DNA of 64,000 nucleotides from DAIQNV01 sp038748775 (GTDB taxonomy: Bacteria > Planctomycetota > Phycisphaerae > Phycisphaerales > UBA1924): NCBI GenBank assembly GCA_038748775.1, contig JBCDIT010000005.1, positions 255,100 to 319,099 of the forward strand, read 5' to 3'. The translations under genes and the position numbers were made by a program. The notes beneath the pieces were generated by a model. It worked only from the letters and a program-made list of their open reading frames with translations, was not told where the DNA came from and ran no database searches. This document shows, one piece after another, positions 45,155 to 53,855 of the stretch. Numbering within the stretch: position 1 is the first letter of the stretch; every line of letters starts with the position of its first letter.

Positions 45155-45207
45155 CCCCGGGCGTCGGTTGTAGCGGGCGGCGAACTCGCTTCAACCGACG
45201 CCCGGGG
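45155..45207 (-). terminator. Strong terminator after the S41 protease gene
   Basis: CCCCGGGCGTCGGTTG (45155-45170) pairs perfectly over 16 bp with CAACCGACGCCCGGGG (45192-45207); the 21-base loop can form an extra AGCG/CGCT stem. On the minus strand it is followed by TCTTTCTC. It begins 29 bases downstream of the protease stop and separates that gene from pdhA. Confidence 0.82.
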
Positions 45208-45235
45208 CCGGATTCATCGGACTGCCGTCGCTCGG

Positions 45236-47458
45236 TTACGGGGCGTTCGGCGCGAGGGCGGCGAAGTTTCCGCCTCGTTGGCCCTGAAGAAGCATGAGCG
45301 CGGTCTGGAGCTGAAGATCGATGCCCTCGGTGAGCAGTTCGCTCGGGTGGGCCGCGTCTTCTCGCTTGACGAGGTTTCCGTTCTCGTCGAGTTCGCGGAC
45401 ATCGGCGTCGCGGCGGATGCGGGCCGCTTCGACGATCTGGTCGGGGAGCATCTCGACGGTGAAGTCGGGATCGACGCCCCAGGTCTCGGCGCCGGGCTTG
45501 CGGTGGATGACGCGGCCGTTGCCGACCGAGTAGTACTGCGTGGTCAAACGCATCGCTGCAGAGCCGGTGGACGAGAGCGAGCTGACGTTCTGCACGCTGC
45601 CCTTTCCGTAGCTGCGCTGGCCGACGACCTTGGCCCAGAGGTCCCCGTCTCGGGCGTGGGCCTGGATGGCCCCGCTGACGATCTCGCTGGCGGAGGCCGA
45701 GCCCTCGTTGATCAGGACGACCACCGGGATGTCGTCGAGCCGGCGCGACTTGGGCAGACGACGGGCCCACTCGCGGTCCTTCACGCGGCCCCGGGCGTCT
45801 TCGGTGCGGACGATGAGCCCGCTCGAGACGAACCGGTTGGAAATGTTGACCGCTTGGTCGAGCAGGCCTCCGGGGTTGAACCGAAGGTCGAGGACAAGCC
45901 CGTTGAGCCCCTGCTGGCGCATCTCGCTGATGGCCGCGTCGAAGCTCTTGGTCGTATTCTCCGCGAAGTTGGTGATGCGGATGTAGCCGATGCCGGCTTC
46001 GGGATCGACGAACCAATCCCAGTCTTCGTCGGCGGCGCCGGTCTTCTCCCAGCCCTTGACGGTCGGGAGGTCGATGCGCTTCCGCGTGATCTCGAAGTCG
46101 ATCGATTCCTTCTCGTCGTCCTCGCCGCGCTCGACGGTGAGGGTGACCTCAGTGTTGGCCTTGCCGGTGATGATCTCGACGGCCTGGTCGAGCGTGAATC
46201 CGACGGTGCTCTTCCCGTCGACCTGCTTGATGACGTCGCCCGAGCGCACGCCGATGCGTTGGGCGGGCGTTCCCTCAAGCGGGGTCACCACGCGGATGTT
46301 CTGGAGCTCGTCGAGCTCGATCTGGATGCCGACGCCGATGAACTCGCCCCGGGTGCTCCGCTCGAATCGCTTGACCTCGTCGGGCCAGATAATCCCGCTG
46401 AACTGGTCGAGGGCGCTCATCGCGCCGTTGCCGAACTCGTGGAGCATCGCCTGGGGCATGATGCGGATCGTGTAGCGGTTGGTGTCGAGCACCTCGGAGA
46501 TGGTCGCGTCGAGGTCGCGTGCCTCGAGGCGGCGTTCGGCGAGCGCGATGCGCTCCTTGCGGTCGCGGATCGCGTTGAGGAACGTCCGCTTGGCGTCCTC
46601 GTCCTCCAGACCGTCGAAGGTGCTCTCTAGGTCCTCGGTGGTTACGAACGTCTCGATCGACTCGAGGCCCCCGATGAGCATCTCGCGGAGCGTCTTGCTT
46701 TCGACGTGTCGGAACGCGGAGAGCTGGATCGCACGCTCGACCATGCGTCGCGTGATCGGACGGACCTTGCTCTCGAACGAGTCGCCGGTCGGGTTGTAGG
46801 GCGGGAGCTCGTCCTCGCCTTCTAGCACGCGGCGTTCGTTACGGAGCTCCCAGAAGCGCTCCGGGGCGTATAAACGGATCATCGCGAGGCGTTCGTTGAG
46901 GCGATCGACGTCGGCTTCGTACGCACGGTCTCTTTCGAGCAGCACGTTGAGGCGGTAGAACAACTCGTTGGCGATGAGCCAGTCGCCGCGATCTTCGGCG
47001 TCACGCGCCGCGATCTCGGCCTGCCTGACAATGCTGCCGACCTCGGGGCGCTTCGTGAAACCGTCGGGGTCGCGCGACAGCGTCTGGAGGCGGACGAGCA
47101 GTCGGAGGGCGTGGGCAATCTCGATGTCGTGCTCTTGCACCGGCTTGTCCTTCGCCGCGGCAAGATGCTCTTCGAGTTCGGTCTGCGCCTCGGCGATCTG
47201 CTCGCTGCGCGTGGTCTCGCGGTCGCGCAGGTGCGTGCCGACTTCCGCGGCGGCGCGGTGCAGCGCTTCGGCGTTCGGGCCGCTGTTCGAAGAGAACGCG
47301 CCGAGCAGGTCGGACAACTCATGTTCACGCGTCGTCGTTGAGCCGGACCACGTGTCGTCCGAAACGGCGCCCGCGGTTCCCACCGACAGAGCACTGAGCA
47401 GAACCACACCGAGGCGGGTCATTCCCAGTCTCGCGCTACGCACCAGCGATTCGTTCAT
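45236..47458 (-). CDS. C-terminal processing (S41) peptidase with PDZ domain
   Basis: This 740-residue exported protease has a signal peptide (RLGVVLLSALSVGTAGA). A long helical N-terminal region comes next, with a PDZ domain (VVTPLEGTPAQRIGVRSGDVIKQVDGK). The S41 catalytic core follows. FNPGGLLDQAVNISNRF matches the family, INEGSASASEIVSGAI carries the catalytic Ser, and RSYGKGSVQNVSSL carries the catalytic Lys. Such Ser/Lys proteases trim C-termini of periplasmic proteins. ATG at 47458 has GGGAG upstream; a start at 47473 would add five residues. A strong terminator follows. Confidence 0.93.
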   Translation of the reverse strand: MNESLVRSARLGMTRLGVVLLSALSVGTAGAVSDDTWSGSTTTREHELSDLLGAFSSNSGPNAEALHRAAAEVGTHLRDRETTRSEQIAEAQTELEEHLAAAKDKPVQEHDIEIAHALRLLVRLQTLSRDPDGFTKRPEVGSIVRQAEIAARDAEDRGDWLIANELFYRLNVLLERDRAYEADVDRLNERLAMIRLYAPERFWELRNERRVLEGEDELPPYNPTGDSFESKVRPITRRMVERAIQLSAFRHVESKTLREMLIGGLESIETFVTTEDLESTFDGLEDEDAKRTFLNAIRDRKERIALAERRLEARDLDATISEVLDTNRYTIRIMPQAMLHEFGNGAMSALDQFSGIIWPDEVKRFERSTRGEFIGVGIQIELDELQNIRVVTPLEGTPAQRIGVRSGDVIKQVDGKSTVGFTLDQAVEIITGKANTEVTLTVERGEDDEKESIDFEITRKRIDLPTVKGWEKTGAADEDWDWFVDPEAGIGYIRITNFAENTTKSFDAAISEMRQQGLNGLVLDLRFNPGGLLDQAVNISNRFVSSGLIVRTEDARGRVKDREWARRLPKSRRLDDIPVVVLINEGSASASEIVSGAIQAHARDGDLWAKVVGQRSYGKGSVQNVSSLSSTGSAAMRLTTQYYSVGNGRVIHRKPGAETWGVDPDFTVEMLPDQIVEAARIRRDADVRELDENGNLVKREDAAHPSELLTEGIDLQLQTALMLLQGQRGGNFAALAPNAP

Positions 47459-47473
47459 GTTGACTCCCGTCAT

Positions 47474-47493
47474 CCCGGGAGCTTCGTCCCGGG
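47474..47493 (-). promoter_or_regulatory. Leader hairpin upstream of the S41 protease
   Basis: CCCGGGA and TCCCGGG form a perfect 7-bp stem with loop GCTTCG, ending 16 bases before the start codon and just upstream of the ribosome-binding site. It lies in a 245-base gap that otherwise shows no gene. It could affect translation or message stability; no data support either. Confidence 0.35.
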
Positions 47494-47718
47494 CCTACAC
47501 ACTGTTCGACGCCAGGCGTCAGGCGATGCCTCGAACCTTGGATGTCGAACGACGGGATTTCACCCGGTGTTCCCACCCAGACCTGATCGACCTCTGTCCC
47601 GGAACAGGGTGATCGGCTCGTCGCCGGTCATCGCCCCGCATTCGGACACCTTCGTCGGTCGAACTTGAGCATATCGGTCGGCCTCGCCCGGCCACACCGA
47701 CACGTCGCGTCTCAGAAC

Positions 47719-48969
47719 TCATGATGCGATTCGGTGATCGGTCCCGTCGAGATGTGGGCGCTTCCCAGCCCGGAGCAGCGCGAAGATACCCATGGAACCT
47801 GCCAGAACACTGACACTTGTGAGCAAGATCGGGGTAAACGCTGGGGAATCGTCCCCGACCGCGAGGGCGGCGATCAAACCGAGTCCTGGCCCAATCAAAT
47901 ACCCTGCGCCGATGAGCGCCTCGTGCGATCCGCCGGCGTCGATCCCGTCAGCACCCACTTCAAGGGTGTAGTACAGAGCCGCCAGATAGATCAACGCTTG
48001 GGCTGAGCCGACGGCGGCGAGCCCGAGGATGAGGACGAAGAGCCCGCTGTCACCGAGCAACGGGGCCGAGATGGTGGCCGCGAAGCCGACAACGAGCGTG
48101 ATGACCGAGACGATGGGTGTCCATCGCCGGCCGTGCCAGCCGTGCCAGCGTTCGAAGGCCCCGAACACAAAGACGCGGGCGAAGAGCCAGGTCGACGCGA
48201 CGACCGGCTGCCACCCCACGGGCACCTCGAGTTGTGTGAGTGAGGTCGGCAGGTAGGGCGTCAGGGTCGAGAGCACGATGTAACTCATCGGGAGCAGCAC
48301 GCGAAAAGTTTTGCAGAGGCCCGGATACGAGTCCGGGATCACGTGGGCGTCATCGGCCAAATGGTGAGCGGGCGAGCATCCCATCGCCCAACCGGGGGCG
48401 ATCGCGATGAGGTGAACCGCTCCGAGGCCGACGAGGACGAGCAGAGGACCAGTTTCGAGCAAGGGGGCCATCATCCAATACGCAACGACGAGCGCCGCGG
48501 CCCAGCACACGTTGAAGCGTCCGGTCGCGGATCGGAGGCTTTGTCCTTTGCGTCCGCCGCTGAGAAAGGCCTCGACAATCGGCCAAAGGAGGCCGGTCAG
48601 CGGGATGTAGGCAAGCCCGAAGACCCATGCAGACCACTCTGGTGGATCCCCAGAGTTCGCCAGGGCTGCAGTCCAGGGGAGCAAGCAGGTGCCTGCTCCA
48701 ATGATCATCAGGGTCGTTACAGCGGTCCGTGCCGAGATCGACGTCCGTCTTCGGCTGAGGGCCCGGACGAGCGGGCCGGATGCGAGGGCCCCGCCGATGT
48801 ACACCGCTCCGAGCACGACACCGAGCAAGAAGTTCTTCGTTGCTCCGAACGCGAATGCGTTGGCCGTGAGGAAGAAAAGCCCGTTGGTGACCGCTCCCGT
48901 TCCGAGGCTGTTGAGGAACGTGAACCCGAGGACAGCGTTGAGCGGGGCAGGGCGTTCGGGTGGGTGCAT
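47719..48969 (-). CDS. Major facilitator superfamily (MFS)-type transporter
   Basis: This 416-residue protein has about twelve hydrophobic helices. It begins AVLGFTFLNSLGTGAVTNGLFFL, and the loop after helices 2-3 (RALSRRRTSISAR) is basic, typical of MFS proteins, although the classic GxxxDRxGRR motif is not strict. A central loop with His/Asp (SPAHHLADDAHVIPD) divides two six-helix halves. The substrate is unknown. It is likely an inner-membrane secondary transporter. Confidence 0.82.
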   Translation of the reverse strand: MHPPERPAPLNAVLGFTFLNSLGTGAVTNGLFFLTANAFAFGATKNFLLGVVLGAVYIGGALASGPLVRALSRRRTSISARTAVTTLMIIGAGTCLLPWTAALANSGDPPEWSAWVFGLAYIPLTGLLWPIVEAFLSGGRKGQSLRSATGRFNVCWAAALVVAYWMMAPLLETGPLLVLVGLGAVHLIAIAPGWAMGCSPAHHLADDAHVIPDSYPGLCKTFRVLLPMSYIVLSTLTPYLPTSLTQLEVPVGWQPVVASTWLFARVFVFGAFERWHGWHGRRWTPIVSVITLVVGFAATISAPLLGDSGLFVLILGLAAVGSAQALIYLAALYYTLEVGADGIDAGGSHEALIGAGYLIGPGLGLIAALAVGDDSPAFTPILLTSVSVLAGSMGIFALLRAGKRPHLDGTDHRIAS

Positions 48970-49027
48970 CGCTCGGGCCTAGGTCCGGTCGGGGGTTCGG
49001 GGGTGATGGCGAAGCCGGGGTGGCCCG

Positions 49028-49056
49028 TTGCCATCGCGGTCGCTCGCTCGTACAGT
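49028..49056 (+). promoter_or_regulatory. Sigma-70-type promoter for tRNA-Arg
   Basis: TTGCCA (49028-49033) and TACAGT (49051-49056) are separated by 17 bases, matching the sigma-70 consensus spacing with four and four bases of the hexamers. The tRNA starts 37 bases past the -10 element. The arrangement fits a short leader before the mature tRNA. Confidence 0.6.
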
Positions 49057-49093
49057 GACGTTCCGGCGGAGTTCGGTGAACCCCCGGATTGTT

Positions 49094-49167
49094 GCGCCCG
49101 TAGCTCAATTGGATAGAGCGTCGGCCTCCGAAGCCGAAGGTTTCGCGTTCGAGTCGCGACGGGCGTA
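49094..49167 (+). tRNA. tRNA-Arg (anticodon CCG)
   Basis: The 74-base cloverleaf is complete. The acceptor stem GCGCCCG pairs with CGGGCGT (a G-U at the first pair), and the D-stem is GCTC/GAGC. The anticodon stem TCGGC/GCCGA encloses the loop CTCCGAA with anticodon CCG. The T-stem TCGCG/CGCGA has loop TTCGAGT. The discriminator is A and CCA is not encoded. It reads CGG codons, common in this GC-rich genome. Confidence 0.95.
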
Positions 49168-49280
49168 TTGAACCGGTTGATATTGATTGTCGATGGAACA
49201 CTCCGTCAGGGCGACTCGTTCCAACCGGGTTTGGGTTGGGGGGGCGGCCTCTGTGGGCCGAGGGCCGATATTCCGGGAGC

Positions 49281-50192
49281 ATGACGATGATTCGAAGCAC
49301 CGCCTCCACGCTCGCCGCTGGTCTCGCGCTGTCCGTGTTCGGACCGGCCTCGGTGTTGGGCCAGGACGCTGAGCAGCCCCAGCAAGGTGATGCGCCTGCA
49401 GCCGCTCAGGAAACGACTGCTGAGGTCGAGCCCTTCGACCCTCGGGCCGTCGAGATTTTCGAACGTCACATCGAGGCCCTCGGTGGCCGCGACGTGATTT
49501 ACAGCGTCGACAAGCGCATCTTGACCGGCACCTACGAGGGATCCCCGCTTCAGTTCCCGGGGCGGCTCAAGATGGTGTTTGAAGCGCCGGACAAGATGTA
49601 TTGGCAGATCAGCGAGCCGGCCGGCATCTCCGTCAAGACCGTCTACAACGGTGAACGCGGCTGGCGTGCGGTCCAGCAAGGTTTCGACACTCAGACCGAC
49701 TGGATCATCGGACCGACGCTTGTCGATCTCATCGAATCGGCTTCGTTCTACGGAGAAGCCGATTACGAGAACCGGTACAAAGAGCTCCGTCTGGTCGGCA
49801 CGGCCGATTTCTACGGTTCCAGCTGCTATGTCATCCGGGGCGTCCGTAACTCGGGCAAACTGCACCTCCTGATGTTCGACAGCTCGACCAACATCTACGC
49901 TGGCGCACGTACCGCTGTGCTCCATCAGTCGGGCGAGGTCCGGCCGATGGATGTCCGGATCACGTCGTGGCAAACCGTCGATGGCGTGATGGTGCCCGAC
50001 AAGATGGTCCAGCAATTCCGCGGCGAGCCAGCATCCAACGTCTTCACGATGTCGCGCATCCGGCACGAGGCCGATCCCACGGTCGACTGGAACCCGCCGG
50101 AGACACTTCCGTCCTACCCGGAACTCGATGAGAACTTCATGCCCAAGATGAGTCAGACCTCGACCGACGCGGAACCGGCCGAGGCTCCTTGA
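49281..50192 (+). CDS. Secreted protein resembling LolA/LppX-type lipid-binding folds
   Basis: This 303-residue protein has a signal peptide (STASTLAAGLALSVFGPASVLG) and a Gln/Ala-rich spacer, then a region of alternating strands: DPRAVEIFERHIEALGGRDVIYSV, FPGRLKMVFEAPDKMYWQI, YNGERGWRAVQQGF, DGVMVPDKMVQQF. This pattern resembles outer-membrane lipoprotein sorting/LppX-like proteins (unclosed beta-barrel). The start at 49281 is chosen because the signal peptide begins there; ATG at 49287 is also possible. A periplasmic lipid- or hydrophobe-binding role is inferred. Confidence 0.75.
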   Translation: MTMIRSTASTLAAGLALSVFGPASVLGQDAEQPQQGDAPAAAQETTAEVEPFDPRAVEIFERHIEALGGRDVIYSVDKRILTGTYEGSPLQFPGRLKMVFEAPDKMYWQISEPAGISVKTVYNGERGWRAVQQGFDTQTDWIIGPTLVDLIESASFYGEADYENRYKELRLVGTADFYGSSCYVIRGVRNSGKLHLLMFDSSTNIYAGARTAVLHQSGEVRPMDVRITSWQTVDGVMVPDKMVQQFRGEPASNVFTMSRIRHEADPTVDWNPPETLPSYPELDENFMPKMSQTSTDAEPAEAP

Positions 50193-50195
50193 CGT

Positions 50196-50921
50196 TTAAG
50201 CCCTCTTCTCGCACGCCTGCCCGAAGCTCTTGCACACCGGGTGATCTCCGCACGTTCCGCCCCTTGCGGAGCAGGCCCGCCGACCATGAAAGATCAGGCG
50301 GTGCGATAAATCGCACCACTTCGCCCGAGGAAACAGCGCCATCAGCGTTCGTTCGATGGCTTGGACAGTGGCCCCGGTTTCAACCAGATCAAACCGAGTC
50401 GTAAGTCGCTGAACGTGGGTGTCGACCACGAAGCCGTCGTTTATCGCGAAGCAGTTGCCTAAGACAACGTTGGCTGTCTTCCGGGCGACGCCCCGGAGCG
50501 TGAGCAGTTCTTCAACACTCTGAGGGACTTCCCCTCCGAAGTCTTCAATGAGGGTTGTCATCGCCGCGTGTACCGCTTTGGCCTTGTTCCTGTACAGCCC
50601 GATGGTCTTGATGTAGGGTTCGATCTTTGCGGGAGTCGACGCGGCGTAGGCGGCCGGAGTCGGGAACGCCTTGAACAACTCGGGGGTCGCTTTGTTGACG
50701 CCGACGTCGGTGGCCTGCGCGCTGAGGATTGTGGCGACGAGTAACTCGTGAGGAAGGGTGTAGTCGAGTTCGCAGTGCGCGTCGGGGTAGTGCTCTTCCA
50801 ACGCCTTAACGAGCCGGGCGGCTCGGCGTTTTTCGGCGGGCGTGACTTGCGGGAGCGCGAACGGAAGATCGCGCAGGCCCCTGGGATTGTCGGGTGTTCG
50901 GACCGTCTTCGACGCGCTCAC
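50196..50921 (-). CDS. nth: Endonuclease III (DNA glycosylase/AP lyase)
   Basis: This 241-residue protein removes oxidised pyrimidines from DNA. The core matches Nth: LLVATILSAQATDVGVNKATPELF, TIGLYRNKAKAV, the helix-hairpin-helix LRGVARKTANVVL (catalytic Lys in RKTA), and the catalytic Asp in VDTHVQRLTTRF. A C-terminal cysteine cluster (CSARGGTCGDHPVCKSFGQAC) has spacing C-x6-C-x5-C-x6-C rather than the usual C-x6-C-x2-C-x5-C. ATG at 50921 overlaps the upstream gene stop by 4 bases. Confidence 0.93.
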   Translation of the reverse strand: MSASKTVRTPDNPRGLRDLPFALPQVTPAEKRRAARLVKALEEHYPDAHCELDYTLPHELLVATILSAQATDVGVNKATPELFKAFPTPAAYAASTPAKIEPYIKTIGLYRNKAKAVHAAMTTLIEDFGGEVPQSVEELLTLRGVARKTANVVLGNCFAINDGFVVDTHVQRLTTRFDLVETGATVQAIERTLMALFPRAKWCDLSHRLIFHGRRACSARGGTCGDHPVCKSFGQACEKRA

Positions 50922-51583
50922 GCCCGGGCCCCCTTGCGGACGAGGTCTGGCTCTTCGAGCTTTGGCTTGTTTGGTTCGACCGGATCCGATGTCTTGCGAG
51001 GCGAGCCCGGGGTCGCGATCCCGCCGCTCGCGGCGCTGAAGGCTCCGGTGACCATCGCGAGCGCGAGCGAACCGGCCACACCTTTGAGCGTGTTCGAAGC
51101 GGCGGGGTGGTCCTCGTCGAACTTCGCTTTGTACTCCGACGCTCGCTCGGCTTCACCCGCCTCGGCCGCGGCCCAGTAGATGCGGACGTTCTCCGTCATG
51201 CGGGGCGTCAAGACCATGAGGTAGTAGCTCACGAGGCCCATCGCGACCGCGACGCCCAGGACGCGGAGGCCCGACGACCAGCGGTTGAGCGGGAGCTTCC
51301 CAAAGGTCAGAAGACCGATAAGACTCGCGAGCGTGAGGAACGCCGCCACGAACTGGACCGCGTCGACAGCCATAAACACCTGGTTCTGGATGAACCCGGC
51401 GACGAGGTCCGCGTGGTTTCCTTCGTAGGCCGCGAAGGCGGGAACGGTCGGGTCGAGATGACGGGAGGCCCCGAAGACGACGGCCGCGAAGAGCCCGGTC
51501 GCGAGGACCGCCCCGAGCCAAAGCCCGAGCGAGGTGAGGTGGACGGTCTCGAAGATCCGGCGGGTGAGCGGCGGGGGAGGCAT
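50918..51583 (-). CDS. DUF4149-like integral membrane protein
   Basis: This 221-residue protein has about five hydrophobic helices: FETVHLTSLGLWLGAVLATGLF near the N-terminus, then VFMAVDAVQFVAAFLTLASLIGLLTF, VLGVAVAMGLVSYYLMVLTPRM and AGSLALAMVTGAFSAASG. The opening HLxxLGLWLGA and a central TPRM segment resemble DUF4149/TMEM205-type proteins. It is coupled to nth by a 4-base overlap. A dispersed repeat lies eight bases upstream of its start and must include or displace its promoter. Confidence 0.72.
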   Translation of the reverse strand: MPPPPLTRRIFETVHLTSLGLWLGAVLATGLFAAVVFGASRHLDPTVPAFAAYEGNHADLVAGFIQNQVFMAVDAVQFVAAFLTLASLIGLLTFGKLPLNRWSSGLRVLGVAVAMGLVSYYLMVLTPRMTENVRIYWAAAEAGEAERASEYKAKFDEDHPAASNTLKGVAGSLALAMVTGAFSAASGGIATPGSPRKTSDPVEPNKPKLEEPDLVRKGARA

Positions 51584-51591
51584 GCGCGATG

Positions 51592-51727
51592 CTAGAGCGT
51601 CTTCACTGAACGTGTAGCTCCACGAATTCAGGTTTCTCGACGAGAAGCCCGCCGGATGACTCCGGCGCGGGGTCCGCAAGCGAGTGTGCGGCCGGAGGCC
51701 GCTACGGAGCGGTCAAGCCTGCTCTAG
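51592..51727 (-). repeat. Dispersed MITE-like repeat, copy B
   Basis: This 136-bp segment is the inverted counterpart of 21217-21354 (about 15 differences by eye). Both ends are intact: read on the minus strand it begins CTAGAGC and ends GCTCTAG, a 7-bp terminal inverted repeat. The internal hairpin CGCCGGA-gtca-TCCGGCG is conserved. Like copy A it lies between divergent genes, eight bases from one start codon. Confidence 0.87.
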
Positions 51728-51757
51728 GGAGCAATCGACCCGCCCTAAAGTGTCCCG

Positions 51758-52507
51758 GTGAATACACCCTTGCCCAGCGTTGCGTTGTCCGGGTTGCCGG
51801 TCGTGTCGTCGCCCAAAGAGGCGATCGCGGCGGTCGCGTCGATGGGCTCTCGGGCGATCCAACTCGACGCGGCTCGTACCGGGCTGCGTCCTCGCGAACT
51901 CGATCGCTCGGCCCGGCGTGATCTTGGGGCCTCGATGCGCCGCGCCGAATTGGAGTTCAGCGGGCTCGACCTCTGGATCCCGTCGCATCACTTCGTTGAT
52001 CCGGAGAAGTCTGACCGTGCGATCGGCGCAACGGTCGCGGCTCTCGAACTCGCCGCGGAGTTGGCCGGGCTGGCCGGCGGCGCCGCGATCGTGGCGGTGA
52101 TGCTCCCTGGCGAACTCCTAGACAGCGAGCGGACGGCGCTCGACGCATCGGCGGCGGGCTTCGGCGCGGTCCTCGCAGACCACGCTTGGCCAGAGGTCGA
52201 GGCTGGGATTCAGGGGGGCATCCGCCCCGGACTCGATTCGGCGGCCGTGATCATGGCGGGGGATGACCCGGTCGCGAGCGCCGGTCGAGGCTTTGCGGCA
52301 GCACGCGTTTCAGATCTCTCGGCGAGGGGCCCCTGTGTCCCCGGTGATCCGTCCGGGCGGCTTGAGCTTGACGGGTATCTGATCGCGATGGGCGTCGCCG
52401 GCACGGCGAAGCACGCGGTGATCGACCCGAGGGGCCTGGCGGAGCCCGAGTTGGGCGTTCGTGCGACCCTGGAACGCTGGCCGGCGGGGTTCACGCTCCC
52501 GGGCTGA
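51758..52507 (+). CDS. Possible sugar-phosphate isomerase/AP-endonuclease-2-like TIM-barrel protein
   Basis: This 249-residue protein begins (GTG at 51758) with LPVVSSPKEAIAAVASMGSRAIQLDA, reminiscent of the first strand and helix of xylose-isomerase-like TIM barrels. LDLWIPSHHFVDPEKSDRAI and AIVAVMLPGEL would be later strands. Metal ligands expected of the active enzymes are not all evident, so it could be a degenerate member. Its 3' end overlaps the DUF1643 gene on the other strand by 17 bases. No pathway is suggested by the neighbours. Confidence 0.6.
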   Translation: MNTPLPSVALSGLPVVSSPKEAIAAVASMGSRAIQLDAARTGLRPRELDRSARRDLGASMRRAELEFSGLDLWIPSHHFVDPEKSDRAIGATVAALELAAELAGLAGGAAIVAVMLPGELLDSERTALDASAAGFGAVLADHAWPEVEAGIQGGIRPGLDSAAVIMAGDDPVASAGRGFAAARVSDLSARGPCVPGDPSGRLELDGYLIAMGVAGTAKHAVIDPRGLAEPELGVRATLERWPAGFTLPG

Positions 52508-53024
52508 TCAGACTGCCCGAGGCATCGCCTTGCGATGGCAGCAGAACGAGCTTGGTCTTCGCGGCGAGATACAGCGGGTGCTTTGGCTCACCGATGTTCG
52601 TTACGCCGAGGCAGTACACGTCGGTCCCGCTGAGCATCTCACGCACACGCGTCGAGCGGTCGAGGTGGGTCCCGTGGTTGCCCCACGCGGCGATAACGGT
52701 GTCGGCGTTCCGCACCGCTCGCCGGATGGCCCGGTCGTTCGATGGCCCGCCGTCCTCACTCACCGGGTGGGCGAGTTTCTTGAGGTCCGCTGGGAACGTC
52801 GCGCGGGCCGCGAAGATGTTCACGAGGATCATCGATCCGAAGCCGAGCGTCTTCGAGAATCCGATGCATCGACGGATTGTGGGGTCGTTCTCACCGTTTG
52901 GGCGTGCTTCGGCGGTGGAGGGGTTGAGCAGGATCCAGCAGGCGCGGGGGAGGCCGGCGTCGCGTGGCGTCCAGCGGCGGGTGAGTGAAGTGCGGTATGT
53001 CGGAGCAACCGGACGTCGGGGCAT
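52491..53024 (-). CDS. DUF1643 family protein
   Basis: This 177-residue protein shows the DUF1643 pattern ACWILLNPSTAEARPNGENDPTIRRC, GFGSMILVNIFAARAT, VIAAWGNHG and DVYCLGVTNIGEPKHPLYL. The family is widespread and uncharacterised, often near mobile or stress genes. ATG at 53024 begins MPRRPVAPTYR. The divergent lipoprotein gene starts 15 bases away, so its promoter must lie inside this gene. Confidence 0.88.
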   Translation of the reverse strand: MPRRPVAPTYRTSLTRRWTPRDAGLPRACWILLNPSTAEARPNGENDPTIRRCIGFSKTLGFGSMILVNIFAARATFPADLKKLAHPVSEDGGPSNDRAIRRAVRNADTVIAAWGNHGTHLDRSTRVREMLSGTDVYCLGVTNIGEPKHPLYLAAKTKLVLLPSQGDASGSLISPGA

Positions 53025-53039
53025 CGGTAGAGTTTTGGC

Positions 53040-53855
53040 ATGCGGTACGCACGTGTCCTCGTCGGTGCTCTGGTGATCTTGCTTCTCGCGGCCTGTGCAG
53101 CCCGACCGGCGTTGCGAACGGCCGCGTTCGACGATGATCGTTTGTCGACGACCTTTTGTGATTGGATCTCGGGCACCAATGTCGAATTTCAGTCGGAAAC
53201 CCGAAGGCTCTCGGAAGCACGCGGTGAACTGGTGCTTCGGACTGTTGAGGGCTCGTTTGGCTGGGGCATCACGATCATCGATCGGATCGTTACCGAATCC
53301 GAATCGGGAATCACACTGGCTGCAATCCAGTACGAAGACATTGAAGATCCGATTGAACTGTATCGAGTATCGGATGAGGAGTACATTGGCGGCATTCGCG
53401 CGATCGCAGATGCGACCCGCGACGCCGCGGCGATCTGGCCCCGGCTCGAAATTTGGGGCGGGCCGGTGTCGGGGTCGGCGATCGTCTTTTTCGAACCGGA
53501 ATTCTGCGCCGGCGTGACGCTGAGCCACGTCGGGGAACACTACGACGAGTACAACATGATGACGCCCCTCGAGCTGGCGTTGGTGATTCCGGGGGACGAA
53601 CTCGAAGACGCGGCCATGGAGTGGGCGACTTCCGCCAACTCATTCCGCGGAGTGCGGAGTTTCGATCCGATCGGAACGATCATCATGCATCTCCGGATCG
53701 TGGAGATGTTCGCGGGGCTCTCCGCCGCGACTCGCGATCCGGAGCACCCGATGTGGCGAACACTGCTGTTTCACGCGGAGGATCACGATTCGCCCATGAA
53801 CGGCTCACGGACGGCCCGGGTGAAAGAACTCATCGAGGCCGCGTCGGGCCGATGA
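53040..53855 (+). CDS. Lipoprotein, paralog 1 of a local pair
   Basis: This 271-residue protein has a lipoprotein signal (VLVGALVILLLAAC, lipid Cys at 19). The mature part has two early Cys-Asp/Trp features (FCDWISG) and shares blocks with the protein at 54524-55378: RPALRTAAF/HPELRTATY, RGELVLRTVEG/RGEIIIRTIDG, WGITIIDRI/WGYDIIDRI, DPIELYR/EPVKLYR, DPEHPMW/NPHHPIW. No known family is recognised. It is expected to be anchored in a membrane facing the periplasm. Confidence 0.72.
   Translation: MRYARVLVGALVILLLAACAARPALRTAAFDDDRLSTTFCDWISGTNVEFQSETRRLSEARGELVLRTVEGSFGWGITIIDRIVTESESGITLAAIQYEDIEDPIELYRVSDEEYIGGIRAIADATRDAAAIWPRLEIWGGPVSGSAIVFFEPEFCAGVTLSHVGEHYDEYNMMTPLELALVIPGDELEDAAMEWATSANSFRGVRSFDPIGTIIMHLRIVEMFAGLSAATRDPEHPMWRTLLFHAEDHDSPMNGSRTARVKELIEAASGR

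Noticed and set aside
53024..53040. Divergent promoter between the DUF1643 gene and the lipoprotein gene
   Set aside because: Only 15 bases separate the start codons, too short to hold both promoters, and no convincing hexamers were seen.
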